Shown: positions 20,276-29,045 of the stretch, in pieces
How positions within the stretch are numbered: position 1 is the first letter of the stretch
Layout of the letters: each line of letters begins with the position of its first letter
Source of the DNA: a virus
Direction: 5' to 3' (one strand)
Virus record (IMG/VR): IMGVR_UViG_3300028027_000086
Location: 1 to 46,096 of that record
DNA length: 46,096 bases
The notes under the pieces: model-generated
The model's database searches: none
Told to the model about the DNA's origin: nothing
The model's input: only the letters and a program-made list of their open reading frames with translations
Made by a program: the position numbers and the translations under genes

Positions 20276-23262
20276 TGGCTTGTAGTTTATCTTATATATT
20301 AACTAGTTTATCGGGAGATTGTGCTAATTCTAATTTAGGAGGGTTTAGTATTGATATAACAGGAACTGCTCCTGATTATTCTATTCAGTGGGTTAATCCT
20401 GCGTTAGGTACTATTGTTTTAGGTGCTGGTGTAACTGGTTATACGGCTACCACATTATCGGCAGGAACATATTCGTTTAACATTCTTGACTCTTGTTCAC
20501 CAACAAACACCTCGTTACCGGTAAATATTAATATTTCTAGTGGTACTTGTGTGAGTATTATAGGAATTGACAATACAACGTGTAATGTCAGTAATGGTTC
20601 TATAACAGGGCAAACATCTAATTTTTATGGTATAGGTAGTTTTAGTTTATATGAAACTACCGAAGGTTTTATTAGTTCAGGTACATCATTTAGTAATACA
20701 TATACTTTTACAGATTTATCACCGGGTATTTATTACATAATTGCAGATGATGGTGGTGGATGTAGCGGACAAAGTGAGACTACAATAATACAATCATCAA
20801 CTAATATTGATTGGGGGTTTTATACTGTAATGGATTCCGGTTGTGCAAATGTTGATTCGGGTAAAATATACATAACAGGATTAACAGGAACGCCACCATT
20901 TACTTATTTATGGTCTAATGGTGAAACAACTGATTTTATTACAGGATTAACCGCAGGTAGTTATTCAGTACTTGTTACGGATAGTTTGGGATGTACATTA
21001 TCTAAATCTGCAACAGTAACTCAAGTTGACCCATTAGGGTTTGGTTCATTTACAGTTGTACCACCATCGTGTTTTAGTAATAATGGTGAGGTAACCCTTA
21101 CTATAACAGGAGGTACAGGTCCATATTATTATTCAGCTTCGACAGGTGTGATTGATGTCTCATTTAGTACTTCTCAAACATTTTATAATATAGGTGGAGG
21201 TCCTTTCTCAGTTCAAGTTACTGACGCTGCTTTATGTAAAATAACACCAACGACAACAATAATACCACCAAATGGTTTTAATATAGTTAGTGTTACAACA
21301 ACTAATTCAAATTGTGGTAATAGTGATGGTAAAATAACTATTAATATATCTGATGGTGCTTTACCATTTACTTACACATTAACTAATTCGTTAGGTGATA
21401 GTGAAGTATATACAAATAATTTTAGAAATTGGGTTTTTAGTAATTTAGCGTCTGACACATATACATTAACAATTTCTGATAATGGTGGTTGTACTTATGT
21501 TAGTTCACCTATTTCTATAAATAATACCCCTTTATTTACGTTTACTGCGGATACAACAGGTACTACTTGTAATTTAAATAATGGTTATGCCACCATTACA
21601 GTATCGGGTGGGACACCACCTTATACCTATACTATTGGGAGTCAATTTTCTTACGAATCTTTTCAAACACCATTAAGTGCTTATACTTTTGATAATTTAT
21701 ATTCGGGGGCATATTCTTTAACTATTACTGAATCAACTCCAAGAATAATTTGTAGACAAACATCAAGTTTTGAGATAGACCCATCAAATGACGTTGATTT
21801 TATGTTATCAGGTACTGATGCTAACAATGGTAATGATGGTACAGTTTCGGCATATATTACAAATGGAACTCCACCATTTACATTACTGTGGAGTAATAAC
21901 GTAAATAGTCAAACAGGGTATTATTTAACTAACTTAAGTGCCGGTACATATAGTTTACAGGTTACAGATAGTAATGAATGTGTTAAAACTAGAGAAGTAA
22001 CAATAAATGGGTTTGATTTGATTTCATCATTTCAAACATTTAATATTTGTGATAGTGAATTTGAAAATATTGGAGAATTAGTTAAAAAAGGTCCAAAAGA
22101 AATGTTAAATGAAGGTTTTTATGATTTAACCTCTGGTTTTACAAATTGTATACTTAATCAAGCTATATTTAATATTGTCGTTCAAATAGGTGAAATTACC
22201 AACATTTCTCAATTATACATCAGTAATGGGTTAAATGATTATCCAACCGATGATGAATATTTTGACTCTTTAGTTACCTTAATTGAAACTTTTGACCAAG
22301 TGGCTCAAGTTAATATAGACCCTTTAAACAATGGTATCCAAATTATTGCTAAATGTGAAGAACAATACTTAGTTGCAACTGATGTTAGTGTTGATATGTT
22401 TATTGAATATAATATATCATGTCAATATTGTAGTTTACCACCAAGTCAGACACCAACTCAAACACCGACAAAAACACCAACACCAACACCAACATCAACC
22501 CCAAATGCGTCACCAACCCAAACACCGACACAAACACCTACAGTCACACCAACTCAAACACGAACACCTACACCAACACCAACACATACACCAACTCCAA
22601 CATCTAGTGGCGCTCCATTATGGTATTTATATCAATCATGTTTATTAGTCGATGGTGAGTCACAATATATATTACAACCTGTTTTAGTGTTAGATATATT
22701 AAATATTGGTGATGTATTTTCAGGTATTATCGGTGGAAAACCAAGTTGTTGGATATTAAAAGCTATTTATAATGGTCAACCATCATTACCTTGGTTAAGT
22801 CCATTAGTTTCTAACAATAATGAATTTGATTCAGTAAGTAATACAAATTATGGTAGTGTAGACCAAAGAGGTTGTGAATTATGTGAGAAAGGTAATGAAG
22901 AGATTGAAGAACCAACAAATAATTTCCTTGTTAGTGTTGTTAAATCTAACGTTGAAATTACTGAAATTTCACCACCATTTTACATAATTGATGCTTTATC
23001 TAATTTCCCGGCAACTGTATCATCAACTATATTTGGTGTTCATACGGGACTTCTTAATCAATCGTTAACAGTTACAATTTTTTCAAATATTAATCAAACT
23101 GTTTGTGTTTCATTAATCGTTGATGGTGTAATAATTGAGTCTCAAACAGGGTCATTCTTATTGCAAGCGGGTGGAACATACGTAGATGTGGAATTTAACG
23201 GTGTAACAGTTTCCCCAAATTCAACTTTAGAAATTTTCATGACAGGTGGTGATTGTCTATAA
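20275..23262 (+). CDS. Adhesin-like tail fibre with SprB-type repeats and Thr-Pro linker
   Basis: 995 residues. About seven repeats of 70-90 residues fill positions 1-585. Each carries a core like GTPPFTYLWSNGETTDFITG followed by LTAGSYSVLVTDSLGC, the pattern of the SprB repeat found in Bacteroidota gliding adhesins. A paired domain follows (about 590-720), then a linker of repeated TPTPT/TQTPT units (about 724-778), then a C-terminal beta domain that could bind a receptor. The gene ends the baseplate operon just before a terminator. An exposed receptor-binding role is inferred; the repeats may mimic or derive from host surface adhesins. Confidence 0.72.
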   Translation: MACSLSYILTSLSGDCANSNLGGFSIDITGTAPDYSIQWVNPALGTIVLGAGVTGYTATTLSAGTYSFNILDSCSPTNTSLPVNINISSGTCVSIIGIDNTTCNVSNGSITGQTSNFYGIGSFSLYETTEGFISSGTSFSNTYTFTDLSPGIYYIIADDGGGCSGQSETTIIQSSTNIDWGFYTVMDSGCANVDSGKIYITGLTGTPPFTYLWSNGETTDFITGLTAGSYSVLVTDSLGCTLSKSATVTQVDPLGFGSFTVVPPSCFSNNGEVTLTITGGTGPYYYSASTGVIDVSFSTSQTFYNIGGGPFSVQVTDAALCKITPTTTIIPPNGFNIVSVTTTNSNCGNSDGKITINISDGALPFTYTLTNSLGDSEVYTNNFRNWVFSNLASDTYTLTISDNGGCTYVSSPISINNTPLFTFTADTTGTTCNLNNGYATITVSGGTPPYTYTIGSQFSYESFQTPLSAYTFDNLYSGAYSLTITESTPRIICRQTSSFEIDPSNDVDFMLSGTDANNGNDGTVSAYITNGTPPFTLLWSNNVNSQTGYYLTNLSAGTYSLQVTDSNECVKTREVTINGFDLISSFQTFNICDSEFENIGELVKKGPKEMLNEGFYDLTSGFTNCILNQAIFNIVVQIGEITNISQLYISNGLNDYPTDDEYFDSLVTLIETFDQVAQVNIDPLNNGIQIIAKCEEQYLVATDVSVDMFIEYNISCQYCSLPPSQTPTQTPTKTPTPTPTSTPNASPTQTPTQTPTVTPTQTRTPTPTPTHTPTPTSSGAPLWYLYQSCLLVDGESQYILQPVLVLDILNIGDVFSGIIGGKPSCWILKAIYNGQPSLPWLSPLVSNNNEFDSVSNTNYGSVDQRGCELCEKGNEEIEEPTNNFLVSVVKSNVEITEISPPFYIIDALSNFPATVSSTIFGVHTGLLNQSLTVTIFSNINQTVCVSLIVDGVIIESQTGSFLLQAGGTYVDVEFNGVTVSPNSTLEIFMTGGDCL
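22444..22605 (+). repeat. Thr-Pro coding minisatellite (ACACCA/CCAACA units)
   Basis: About 160 bases of imperfect 6-base units (CCAACA, ACACCG, ACTCAA) encode alternating Thr-Pro with Gln/Ser/Lys variants. Similar tracts, in the opposite orientation on the plus strand, lie in the fibre genes at 25.7 kb and 34.6-35.2 kb. Such DNA can change length by slippage. Confidence 0.85.
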
Positions 23263-23267
23263 TAAAA

Positions 23268-23297
23268 AACCCCTCCGTTAAGAGGGGTTATTTTTTT
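23268..23297. terminator. Bidirectional terminator between convergent operons
   Basis: An 8-base-pair stem (AACCCCTC at 23268-23275 with GAGGGGTT at 23282-23289) is flanked by an A-run on the left and seven Ts on the right. It can therefore end transcripts from both the tail operon (plus) and the resolvase-containing operon (minus). It fills nearly the whole gap between the two genes. Confidence 0.9.
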
Positions 23298-23895
23298 ACC
23301 ATATTTTTTCTTGTTTCATATGACCGATGACGCAACAATAAGCATCTGTTTGGTCAAAGTTTTCTTTTTTCAGGGTATTGTTTCGTGTGTATAACCAAGT
23401 GATTTGAGGTTCTCTTTTGGCTATCAACTCCCATATAATCATTTTCTTGTCAATGTCTTTAGGAAGTCCTCCGAACAATACGTATTTACCTTTATCGTTT
23501 AATTGAGTTAACTCCGGAAAAGCAAACTTACGAGAATTGTATGTTGATATAAAATCAGGTACAACGCCTAACACATCATATATTTCTTTTGTGACTAAGG
23601 TATTAAATCTTAATAAAGTTTGAACTGTGTAGACATTGTTTGAGTTTAATAAAGGTTCTTCTATAATCACTTTAGTAATACCCATATCTTTATATTCTAA
23701 AAGTTTGGTTCTAAAGATTTGACCCTTTAGAAGTAATTCTTTTATCTTATTTTCTTCTTTTGGTTTTGGGATAGGTGATATGTGAGTTAATTCAAGTAAT
23801 TCTTGACTTTGTATATCAAATAGTGCCCAACCAATTGTTTTAGTACTAACATCTAATCCCAAAACTTTAGGACTTTCTTTAAGAGTTTTTTTCAT
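23296..23895 (-). CDS. RuvC-like Holliday junction resolvase (RNase H fold)
   Basis: 199 residues. The RuvC-type acidic residues are in place: D15 in LGLDVSTKTIGWALF, E79/E80 in KVIIEEPLL, and D181 and D184 in NFDQTDAYCC (the D-x-x-D that ends the RuvC active site). It probably resolves branched recombination intermediates before packaging, the task of endonuclease VII (gp49) in T4, which is of a different fold. The spacing fits the RuvC superfamily, including the poxvirus A22-like branch. It is the last gene of the minus-strand fibre operon, away from the other recombination genes at 36-44 kb. Confidence 0.85.
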   Translation of the reverse strand: MKKTLKESPKVLGLDVSTKTIGWALFDIQSQELLELTHISPIPKPKEENKIKELLLKGQIFRTKLLEYKDMGITKVIIEEPLLNSNNVYTVQTLLRFNTLVTKEIYDVLGVVPDFISTYNSRKFAFPELTQLNDKGKYVLFGGLPKDIDKKMIIWELIAKREPQITWLYTRNNTLKKENFDQTDAYCCVIGHMKQEKIW

Positions 23896-23901
23896 ATTTT
23901 A

Positions 23902-26403
23902 TTAGAAATCAAATTTAACCAAAAACTGTTGAATCCCTTGTCTTAACACAGGAGATTGTAGCTTTGATATAATCATAAGATTCATATCAGAATCGTAAAG
24001 ACCAATTTCAGTAATATATGAATTAGTACCTTTAGTCCATGTTGGGTTTGAGGTTGATTGAAATTCTGCTTGACCAAGATTTATTTTATATTTCATTTCA
24101 TAAATGGTTGCCTCAATATCTGTTTCTAATGAACCATAGAAATAATATTCGTCACCAAAATTTAATGAAGGTGTTGTTGTTCCGTTAGGAACTAAAGGAA
24201 TAAAATCATTTAAATTATAATCGTCAGCTGCAGCATAATTCTCTTCAGTAATGGTAAATGTTGTTCCTGTTAAACTATCAACAGTTAAATACCCATTTAT
24301 TGTTGTTGCACTTATTTGAGGTGTAAAATCAATTATTTTCCATTCATCCGGGTCAGGTCTTCCTGTACCAACAACTTTTTGACAAATAACTTGGAAAGTG
24401 TCGGCATAAAACCCTGTAATTAAGTCACAGGAAGGACATAGAGTTGTTGTTGTGGTTGTGGTTGTGGTAGTTGTTGTTGGAATTAACGTTGGTTGATTTA
24501 AACAAGGGAACTCGGCACCAAATCTAATAGATACGTTTTGCTCGGTTAATGAACCACACGACACGTTTGGTCCTTGAATTTTAGTATAATAATTACAATG
24601 TAATGAATTGGTGAATATATCCGTATTACTAAATCTGTAAGTTACATACATATATTCGGTATCGGCACTTAATATACCATTAACCGTTGGTTGATTATTC
24701 TCAACAACACAAGTGTTTGGTGTTGTTAATGAAATTTTAGGTGCAGGTAATGTCCAATTACGATTTGATTTGTAAGACATTGCTGCAATTATTTCTTCAT
24801 CATCAATTACAATAATTTGTGAGTCAGGAAATACTTTACCAATTCTATTTGGTAGACCATTACTCTCGTTAACATTATTATCCCATAGATTATAATATCT
24901 AATACCCGGGTTATTCATATCAGGGTTTTTAGTTGAATAAATGTAGTGAGGTGTAAATAATAAACTTTCTCCGGTGTTTGAAACTAAATCTTCAAATCCT
25001 GGTGGGTCAACCCAAAACGTTTGTCCTTTGCAACATTCAGGATTCTTATGCCACATAAGCCATGGTAAATGTAATTTGAAATTACGGGCTTCACCTGTTG
25101 TGTCTGTAGGATTATTAGGGTCGTAAGGTTCAAAGGCAAATTTCTCACCATAAAAGAAATCAATTGATTGGTTAGTATAGTGAATAATAGCGATAGCTTT
25201 TTGTTCACTAGGTTGAACAATTACTGATTCATTAAATGAATTATAATAATAAACAACACTACTATCTGTTTGACCACTATCAGACATATATCCAAAATAT
25301 TCTTTACTACCTAAATAAGAAGCTGAACCAAAATATTGGTAACCTTTATAAGTAGATTCATATAATCCTGCAGGATTTTCCGACCAAGGAATATTCATAT
25401 TCCAAATTTTAACATCAGATTCGTCAGTACTACACAACGATTCAAAGTTAATAACATTTTGATTCCAATGAGAACTTGGTGTGATACTATCATATAGTGT
25501 AGTCATATTCGGTGGGTATACTAATACTCTAGCAAAACATCCACTTGAAAAGTTTGAAAAATCAGGTGTTGGTCTATCTAATGTGTAATTACCCAAACAA
25601 ATATCCACAATTTTATAAGTCATCATTGGATAACAACTACTCATAGACATCTCACAATTAGGTGGTGTTGGTGTTGGAGGTAGTGGTGTAGTACAACAAG
25701 TAGACGATGGTGTTGGTGTAGGTGTCGGTGATTCACATAAATACGATGTTTGTGTTATTGTTGGGGTTGGGGTTGGTGATGAATTAAATGATGGTGTGAC
25801 TGTAGGTGTTGATGTTGGAGTAGGTGTTGGACCTGGCTCACAATAACAATTATATTCACCTTGACCATCATAGTATATTGTTACAAAATCACCAACAGCT
25901 GGTAATCTTACAATATCTGAATTACATCCTGAATATACTAATTGAATAACACTACCGCCTGTTAATGTAGACATATCTACAAGGTAGTTAGAGTTTATAG
26001 TATATTGGCTATTAGTTAAGGCACTCCAAGTTATAGTTGTTGCAGTTGTATTACCGGTGAAAAACCCTCTCATTGCGGCTCTATTATAAACTGCTTGAGG
26101 AACTGATGCCATATATGGGATTCCATAAGTGTTACCGGTTATTCCATCAACATAGTATGGGTATTTAACATTTTGTTTATTATTTTCAGGTGCTCCTGTT
26201 GAATTTTGAGCATTAAATGCTGGTTCAAGAATGTTTGTAGATGTTTGATTATAAGGTGTTCCAGTTAATGTGTTATAAGACACCTCACTATCACCTACTT
26301 GAAAATAAGAAATGTTAAAACTACCTTGTGATAGTTTCTGTCTTGCGGTATCGGTTAGTCTTGTACTAAGTAAACCTTGTGTATTTTTTAATATGTATCC
26401 CAT
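23902..26403 (-). CDS. Tail fibre protein with linker repeats
   Basis: 833 residues. The N-terminus (STRLTDTARQKLSQGSFNIS, then YFQVGDSEV) and the C-terminus (ITEIGLYDSDMNLMIISKLQ) together look like the two halves of a phage fibre N-terminal domain (DUF3751-like), with about 700 residues of extra domains between. Two Pro-rich blocks (TPTPTSTPTVTPS, TPTPTITQT and similar) lie at about 190-250. A run of 12 Thr lies near 650, followed by CPSC. The middle is beta-like and Cys-containing. It starts at the ATG at 26403, just inside the TATTTATA motif, and ends six bases before the resolvase. Likely attached to the baseplate as an appendage. Confidence 0.7.
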   Translation of the reverse strand: MGYILKNTQGLLSTRLTDTARQKLSQGSFNISYFQVGDSEVSYNTLTGTPYNQTSTNILEPAFNAQNSTGAPENNKQNVKYPYYVDGITGNTYGIPYMASVPQAVYNRAAMRGFFTGNTTATTITWSALTNSQYTINSNYLVDMSTLTGGSVIQLVYSGCNSDIVRLPAVGDFVTIYYDGQGEYNCYCEPGPTPTPTSTPTVTPSFNSSPTPTPTITQTSYLCESPTPTPTPSSTCCTTPLPPTPTPPNCEMSMSSCYPMMTYKIVDICLGNYTLDRPTPDFSNFSSGCFARVLVYPPNMTTLYDSITPSSHWNQNVINFESLCSTDESDVKIWNMNIPWSENPAGLYESTYKGYQYFGSASYLGSKEYFGYMSDSGQTDSSVVYYYNSFNESVIVQPSEQKAIAIIHYTNQSIDFFYGEKFAFEPYDPNNPTDTTGEARNFKLHLPWLMWHKNPECCKGQTFWVDPPGFEDLVSNTGESLLFTPHYIYSTKNPDMNNPGIRYYNLWDNNVNESNGLPNRIGKVFPDSQIIVIDDEEIIAAMSYKSNRNWTLPAPKISLTTPNTCVVENNQPTVNGILSADTEYMYVTYRFSNTDIFTNSLHCNYYTKIQGPNVSCGSLTEQNVSIRFGAEFPCLNQPTLIPTTTTTTTTTTTTLCPSCDLITGFYADTFQVICQKVVGTGRPDPDEWKIIDFTPQISATTINGYLTVDSLTGTTFTITEENYAAADDYNLNDFIPLVPNGTTTPSLNFGDEYYFYGSLETDIEATIYEMKYKINLGQAEFQSTSNPTWTKGTNSYITEIGLYDSDMNLMIISKLQSPVLRQGIQQFLVKFDF
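24442..24480 (-). repeat. Poly-threonine trinucleotide tract
   Basis: On the plus strand a GTTGTT/GTGGTT run encodes a run of 12 consecutive threonines in the 833-residue fibre. It forms a short flexible linker just before a CPSC motif, and could vary in length by slippage in steps of three bases. Confidence 0.8.
25660..25837 (-). repeat. Thr-Pro coding minisatellite in the 833-residue fibre
   Basis: Interrupted GGTGTT/GGAGTA units over about 180 bases encode several short Thr-Pro runs separated by Cys/Ser-containing spacers. They are related to the tracts in two other fibre genes in this window and would be inverted relative to the copy at 22.5 kb. Confidence 0.8.
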
Positions 26404-26404
26404 G

Positions 26405-26418
26405 TGATATAAATATTC
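26405..26418 (-). promoter_or_regulatory. Candidate late promoter of the 833-residue fibre gene
   Basis: The minus strand reads GAATATTTATATCAC directly before the ATG at 26403, with TATTTATA at plus positions 26408-26415, four bases from the start codon. If it acts as a -10 element the message would be leaderless or nearly so. The motif recurs before other fibre genes. Confidence 0.4.
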
Positions 26419-26434
26419 TTATTTTTTTTTATTT

Positions 26435-27487
26435 TTAATTAACGCTAATTATTTGTACACGACAACATCCACAACCGGATATCGTTGCATTACCAATACT
26501 AAATGAATCTTGACTTGATGTATAAGTACAAGGTGTTAATGGTTCGTTTTGTGTAATTGTTGTTGTTGTGTTTAATATTATTGAATCTGAATTTGTGAAA
26601 GTTAATGTCTCCCAACTTTCAGTATAAAAATCAATATAATTTGTTAAATTTTGACATCCTTGAATTGGGTTATAATTTGTGTTTGATGTTGTTGTCCCTG
26701 TAGTTGTAACAGTTATTGGTGTATTATTTTTAGTTAATATTGTATTAGTAGTCAAAGTGGCTGTTGATGCACTTGGTGAATAATTAAATTGATTATTATG
26801 ATAAATATTAAAACTAATAGTTGTTCCACTTGGTAATTCAGGTGTAACACTAACGGTTGTTGTATATTGATTAGTTAATGTCGTATTATTATTTACCGGA
26901 TTTGTTGATGTGGTTGTTAATTTTAAACTGTACAATGTTGGTGGTGCCGGTTCATTTAACGTCACGTTATTACTATTTGTATTTCCACTTAAATCAATAA
27001 CTTTAATACTGTATATCCCCGAACATAAATTATTAAAAATTGGAGAATTAGAATATGTTACACCATTATCTATTGAGTATTGGTATGGAGGATAACCACC
27101 TGATGCAGTAATCATTAAATTACCATCACATGTACATATTGGTTGATTAACACTATATGTTAATGAGTTAACACCTAATGGATTACAAACACCTTCATTT
27201 ACTACTACAGTTCCATTGGCTCCTAATATGTACCAAGAGTTAAGTGGGGGTACTGAAGATGGTAATGATGAATACATAGAATATGATAAGTTACCACCAT
27301 TTAATTTCCATCTATTTAATGATGAGTCCCAATTAATAATGTAAGTATAATCGTCAGATACCCATTGGTTGAATCCTTCATTATCAGTACCGTAAGGATT
27401 GAAATGAATTTGTAGATTATTTATACTTGAATTTAAACAAAAATCGTATTCTGTCTCCATAGTTAAGTTGTTGAAGTTAATTGACAT
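26435..27487 (-). CDS. Adhesin-like protein with SprB-type repeat
   Basis: 350 residues. One clear SprB-like repeat lies at about 120-185 (ITASGGYPPYQYSIDNGVTY, then NLCSGIYSIKVIDLSG). Residues 1-95 form a compact domain ending in YILGANGTVVVNEGVC. The C-terminal half is very Thr/Asn-rich and ends with a Cys cluster (SGCGCCRVQIISVN). The start ATG at 27487 lies inside the preceding gene (25-base overlap), so the two are translationally linked. No signal peptide is seen, so the product is presumably a virion appendage rather than secreted. Exact role unknown. Confidence 0.62.
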   Translation of the reverse strand: MSINFNNLTMETEYDFCLNSSINNLQIHFNPYGTDNEGFNQWVSDDYTYIINWDSSLNRWKLNGGNLSYSMYSSLPSSVPPLNSWYILGANGTVVVNEGVCNPLGVNSLTYSVNQPICTCDGNLMITASGGYPPYQYSIDNGVTYSNSPIFNNLCSGIYSIKVIDLSGNTNSNNVTLNEPAPPTLYSLKLTTTSTNPVNNNTTLTNQYTTTVSVTPELPSGTTISFNIYHNNQFNYSPSASTATLTTNTILTKNNTPITVTTTGTTTSNTNYNPIQGCQNLTNYIDFYTESWETLTFTNSDSIILNTTTTITQNEPLTPCTYTSSQDSFSIGNATISGCGCCRVQIISVN

Positions 27488-28023
27488 GTTGTTGTTGCGG
27501 TAAAATCACCCCAATAATCTATAACTGTTACAGGGTAAGACCCAACAGATAAGTTCATAACAGCCGGACTAATGTTTCCTGATATACTACCACCCCAAAT
27601 ATATTTGTATGGTGGTGTTCCACCGGTTATGGAAACAGAAACTCTTCCATCGTTTGATGTTGATGTAGAAGGGTTAATTGAATCACATTCAATGGTCATT
27701 GGAAATATTGTAATTACGTCACATTCGTTAGATTGAACATATGTAATTGCTGGTTGTGGAGGAGGTGGTGGAAAACAACTATAAGCGTTCTCCAAACAAT
27801 CTTGACAATTTGAATATAATGCCACAGTCGTTTTACTTCCATCATAAATTAACGACCCTGATGGGATTGGACCTTGTATTAAATAAGCACATCCACTAAA
27901 TGAAGGGGTTTCAACGGAATAAACCTTACCTAAAATAGGTGAAGGTAAAGTAATATCATTTACTCCGAAATAATTATCGGATTCATTAAATTTGACGCAA
28001 CATGTTTGAAAATAATATATCAT
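27463..28023 (-). CDS. Small SprB-repeat protein
   Basis: 186 residues. The N-terminal ~100 residues form a Cys-containing domain (YYFQTCCVKFNESDNYFGVN, and a CQDCLENAYSC pair that could bind metal or form disulfides), followed by a short PPPPPQP linker. One SprB-like repeat ends the protein: ITGGTPPYKYIWGGSISGN, then LSVGSYPVTVIDYWG. It lies between the glycosyltransferase and the 350-residue adhesin. A TATTTATA motif 21 bases upstream suggests its own transcription start. Likely a fibre or fibre-tip subunit. Confidence 0.6.
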   Translation of the reverse strand: MIYYFQTCCVKFNESDNYFGVNDITLPSPILGKVYSVETPSFSGCAYLIQGPIPSGSLIYDGSKTTVALYSNCQDCLENAYSCFPPPPPQPAITYVQSNECDVITIFPMTIECDSINPSTSTSNDGRVSVSITGGTPPYKYIWGGSISGNISPAVMNLSVGSYPVTVIDYWGDFTATTTCQLTSTT

Positions 28024-28040
28024 TATAATGTTTTTCTGTT

Positions 28041-28054
28041 ATACTATAAATAAT
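28041..28054 (-). promoter_or_regulatory. Candidate late promoter of the 186-residue gene
   Basis: The minus strand carries ATTATTTATAGTATAA, with TATTTATA at 28045-28052. It shares the 14-base core TATTTATAGTATAA exactly with the site before the 898-residue fibre gene. It overlaps the glycosyltransferase stop codon and lies 21 bases from the ATG. Confidence 0.5.
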
Positions 28055-29024
28055 CCTTTATTTGTTTTTTAACCAAAGATTTCATAACATCTACATATTT
28101 TTTTGTAGAACTTTGAGAACTAACATAATCAAAAAAGTTAATATCCTCTTTTAATTTGTCTAATGGATTAATATCAATAAAATCTCCTTTATAAAATTTA
28201 TCTTGTTTTTGGTTACCGGTTACTCCTGCCATATGAAGAATTGGTTTATCTTCATATATTTGTATTGAATCTGTTGCCCATGAAAAATCTAATTCAGGTG
28301 TTATTCGAGTTTCAATTCCATGTAACCATAAGTTCCATAATAATGACCACATCTCGGCTGTCCAAAATTGAATCTCACCAGGACTTATCGGGAATCTTTT
28401 TTGGTAATCTAACATTTGGTCATATAACGGAACACAATCTGCATAAATTTTTTCCCATAATAACCAATCAGTGTTTTTAATTATATATTGTCCACCACCT
28501 GAATTTTCTTGATTACATTCGATACACTCAACTGAAACACCTATAACGTCAGCCATTTCTTGAATTAATTGACCTTTACCGGATGTTGGGTGTGCATTTT
28601 CATAACGATTACAACAATCCATAATATATTTGTAACCAATATAACCTATCGTATCGGATAGATATGTAATATCGTCATTAAGTAAACTATCGAAATTTGG
28701 CAATTTTCTGAATATAATATCAGAATCGTGTAAGAAGAAACATTTACCATGTTCAGGAAAATCTTTTAACCATTTTGATATTAAAAAAGGTTTAACTGTT
28801 GGTATATAATGTTTTTGAGGTCTGTCGTCAATATAATGATAAACATTAACCCCTAAATCTTTAATTTTTAAAGATTCTTCAGTTGGTTTACCATCTTCAC
28901 TTATTATCCCAAGTAATACGTGTATTTGATTGGGGGGTATTCCGTGTTCAATAAAGTTATGTATATACACCATTATTTGCCAATGGAAATATGGTACATC
29001 AGGTTGTGCTGTAACAAAAATCAT
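28044..29024 (-). CDS. Glycosyltransferase, HPAT/SGT1-like (putative O-glycosylation of fibres)
   Basis: 326 residues, GT-A-like. A DxD-type metal motif HDSD (99-102) sits in CFFLHDSDIIFRKLPN. GGGQYIIKNTDWLLWEKI (176-193), EMWSLLWNLWLHGIETRIT (224-242) and PILHMAGV (261-268) follow in the order of the plant hydroxyproline O-arabinosyltransferase / serine galactosyltransferase families. Those have EPDHIIVKPIPN, VIVKKDALKKIAP, EMYAYAVSSALHG and IIHYTYG at matching places. The plant enzymes modify Ser/Hyp-rich extensins. Here the gene lies among fibre genes rich in Thr/Ser-Pro linkers, so those linkers are candidate acceptors. No membrane span or signal peptide, so it would act in the cytoplasm. 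The family likeness is read by eye and acceptor and sugar are unknown. Confidence 0.68.
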   Translation of the reverse strand: MIFVTAQPDVPYFHWQIMVYIHNFIEHGIPPNQIHVLLGIISEDGKPTEESLKIKDLGVNVYHYIDDRPQKHYIPTVKPFLISKWLKDFPEHGKCFFLHDSDIIFRKLPNFDSLLNDDITYLSDTIGYIGYKYIMDCCNRYENAHPTSGKGQLIQEMADVIGVSVECIECNQENSGGGQYIIKNTDWLLWEKIYADCVPLYDQMLDYQKRFPISPGEIQFWTAEMWSLLWNLWLHGIETRITPELDFSWATDSIQIYEDKPILHMAGVTGNQKQDKFYKGDFIDINPLDKLKEDINFFDYVSSQSSTKKYVDVMKSLVKKQIKDYL

Positions 29025-29045
29025 AATAATTAAAACGTTTTTAAT

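Noticed and set aside
22373-22648. Plus-strand 91-codon frame (His/Gln-rich) in the Thr-Pro tract
   Set aside because: It is a shadow of the 6-base repeat read in a second frame.
27463-27487. Programmed frameshift fusing the 186- and 350-residue adhesins
   Set aside because: The overlap has an ordinary ATG restart, no slippery heptamer was seen, and both products are complete modules.
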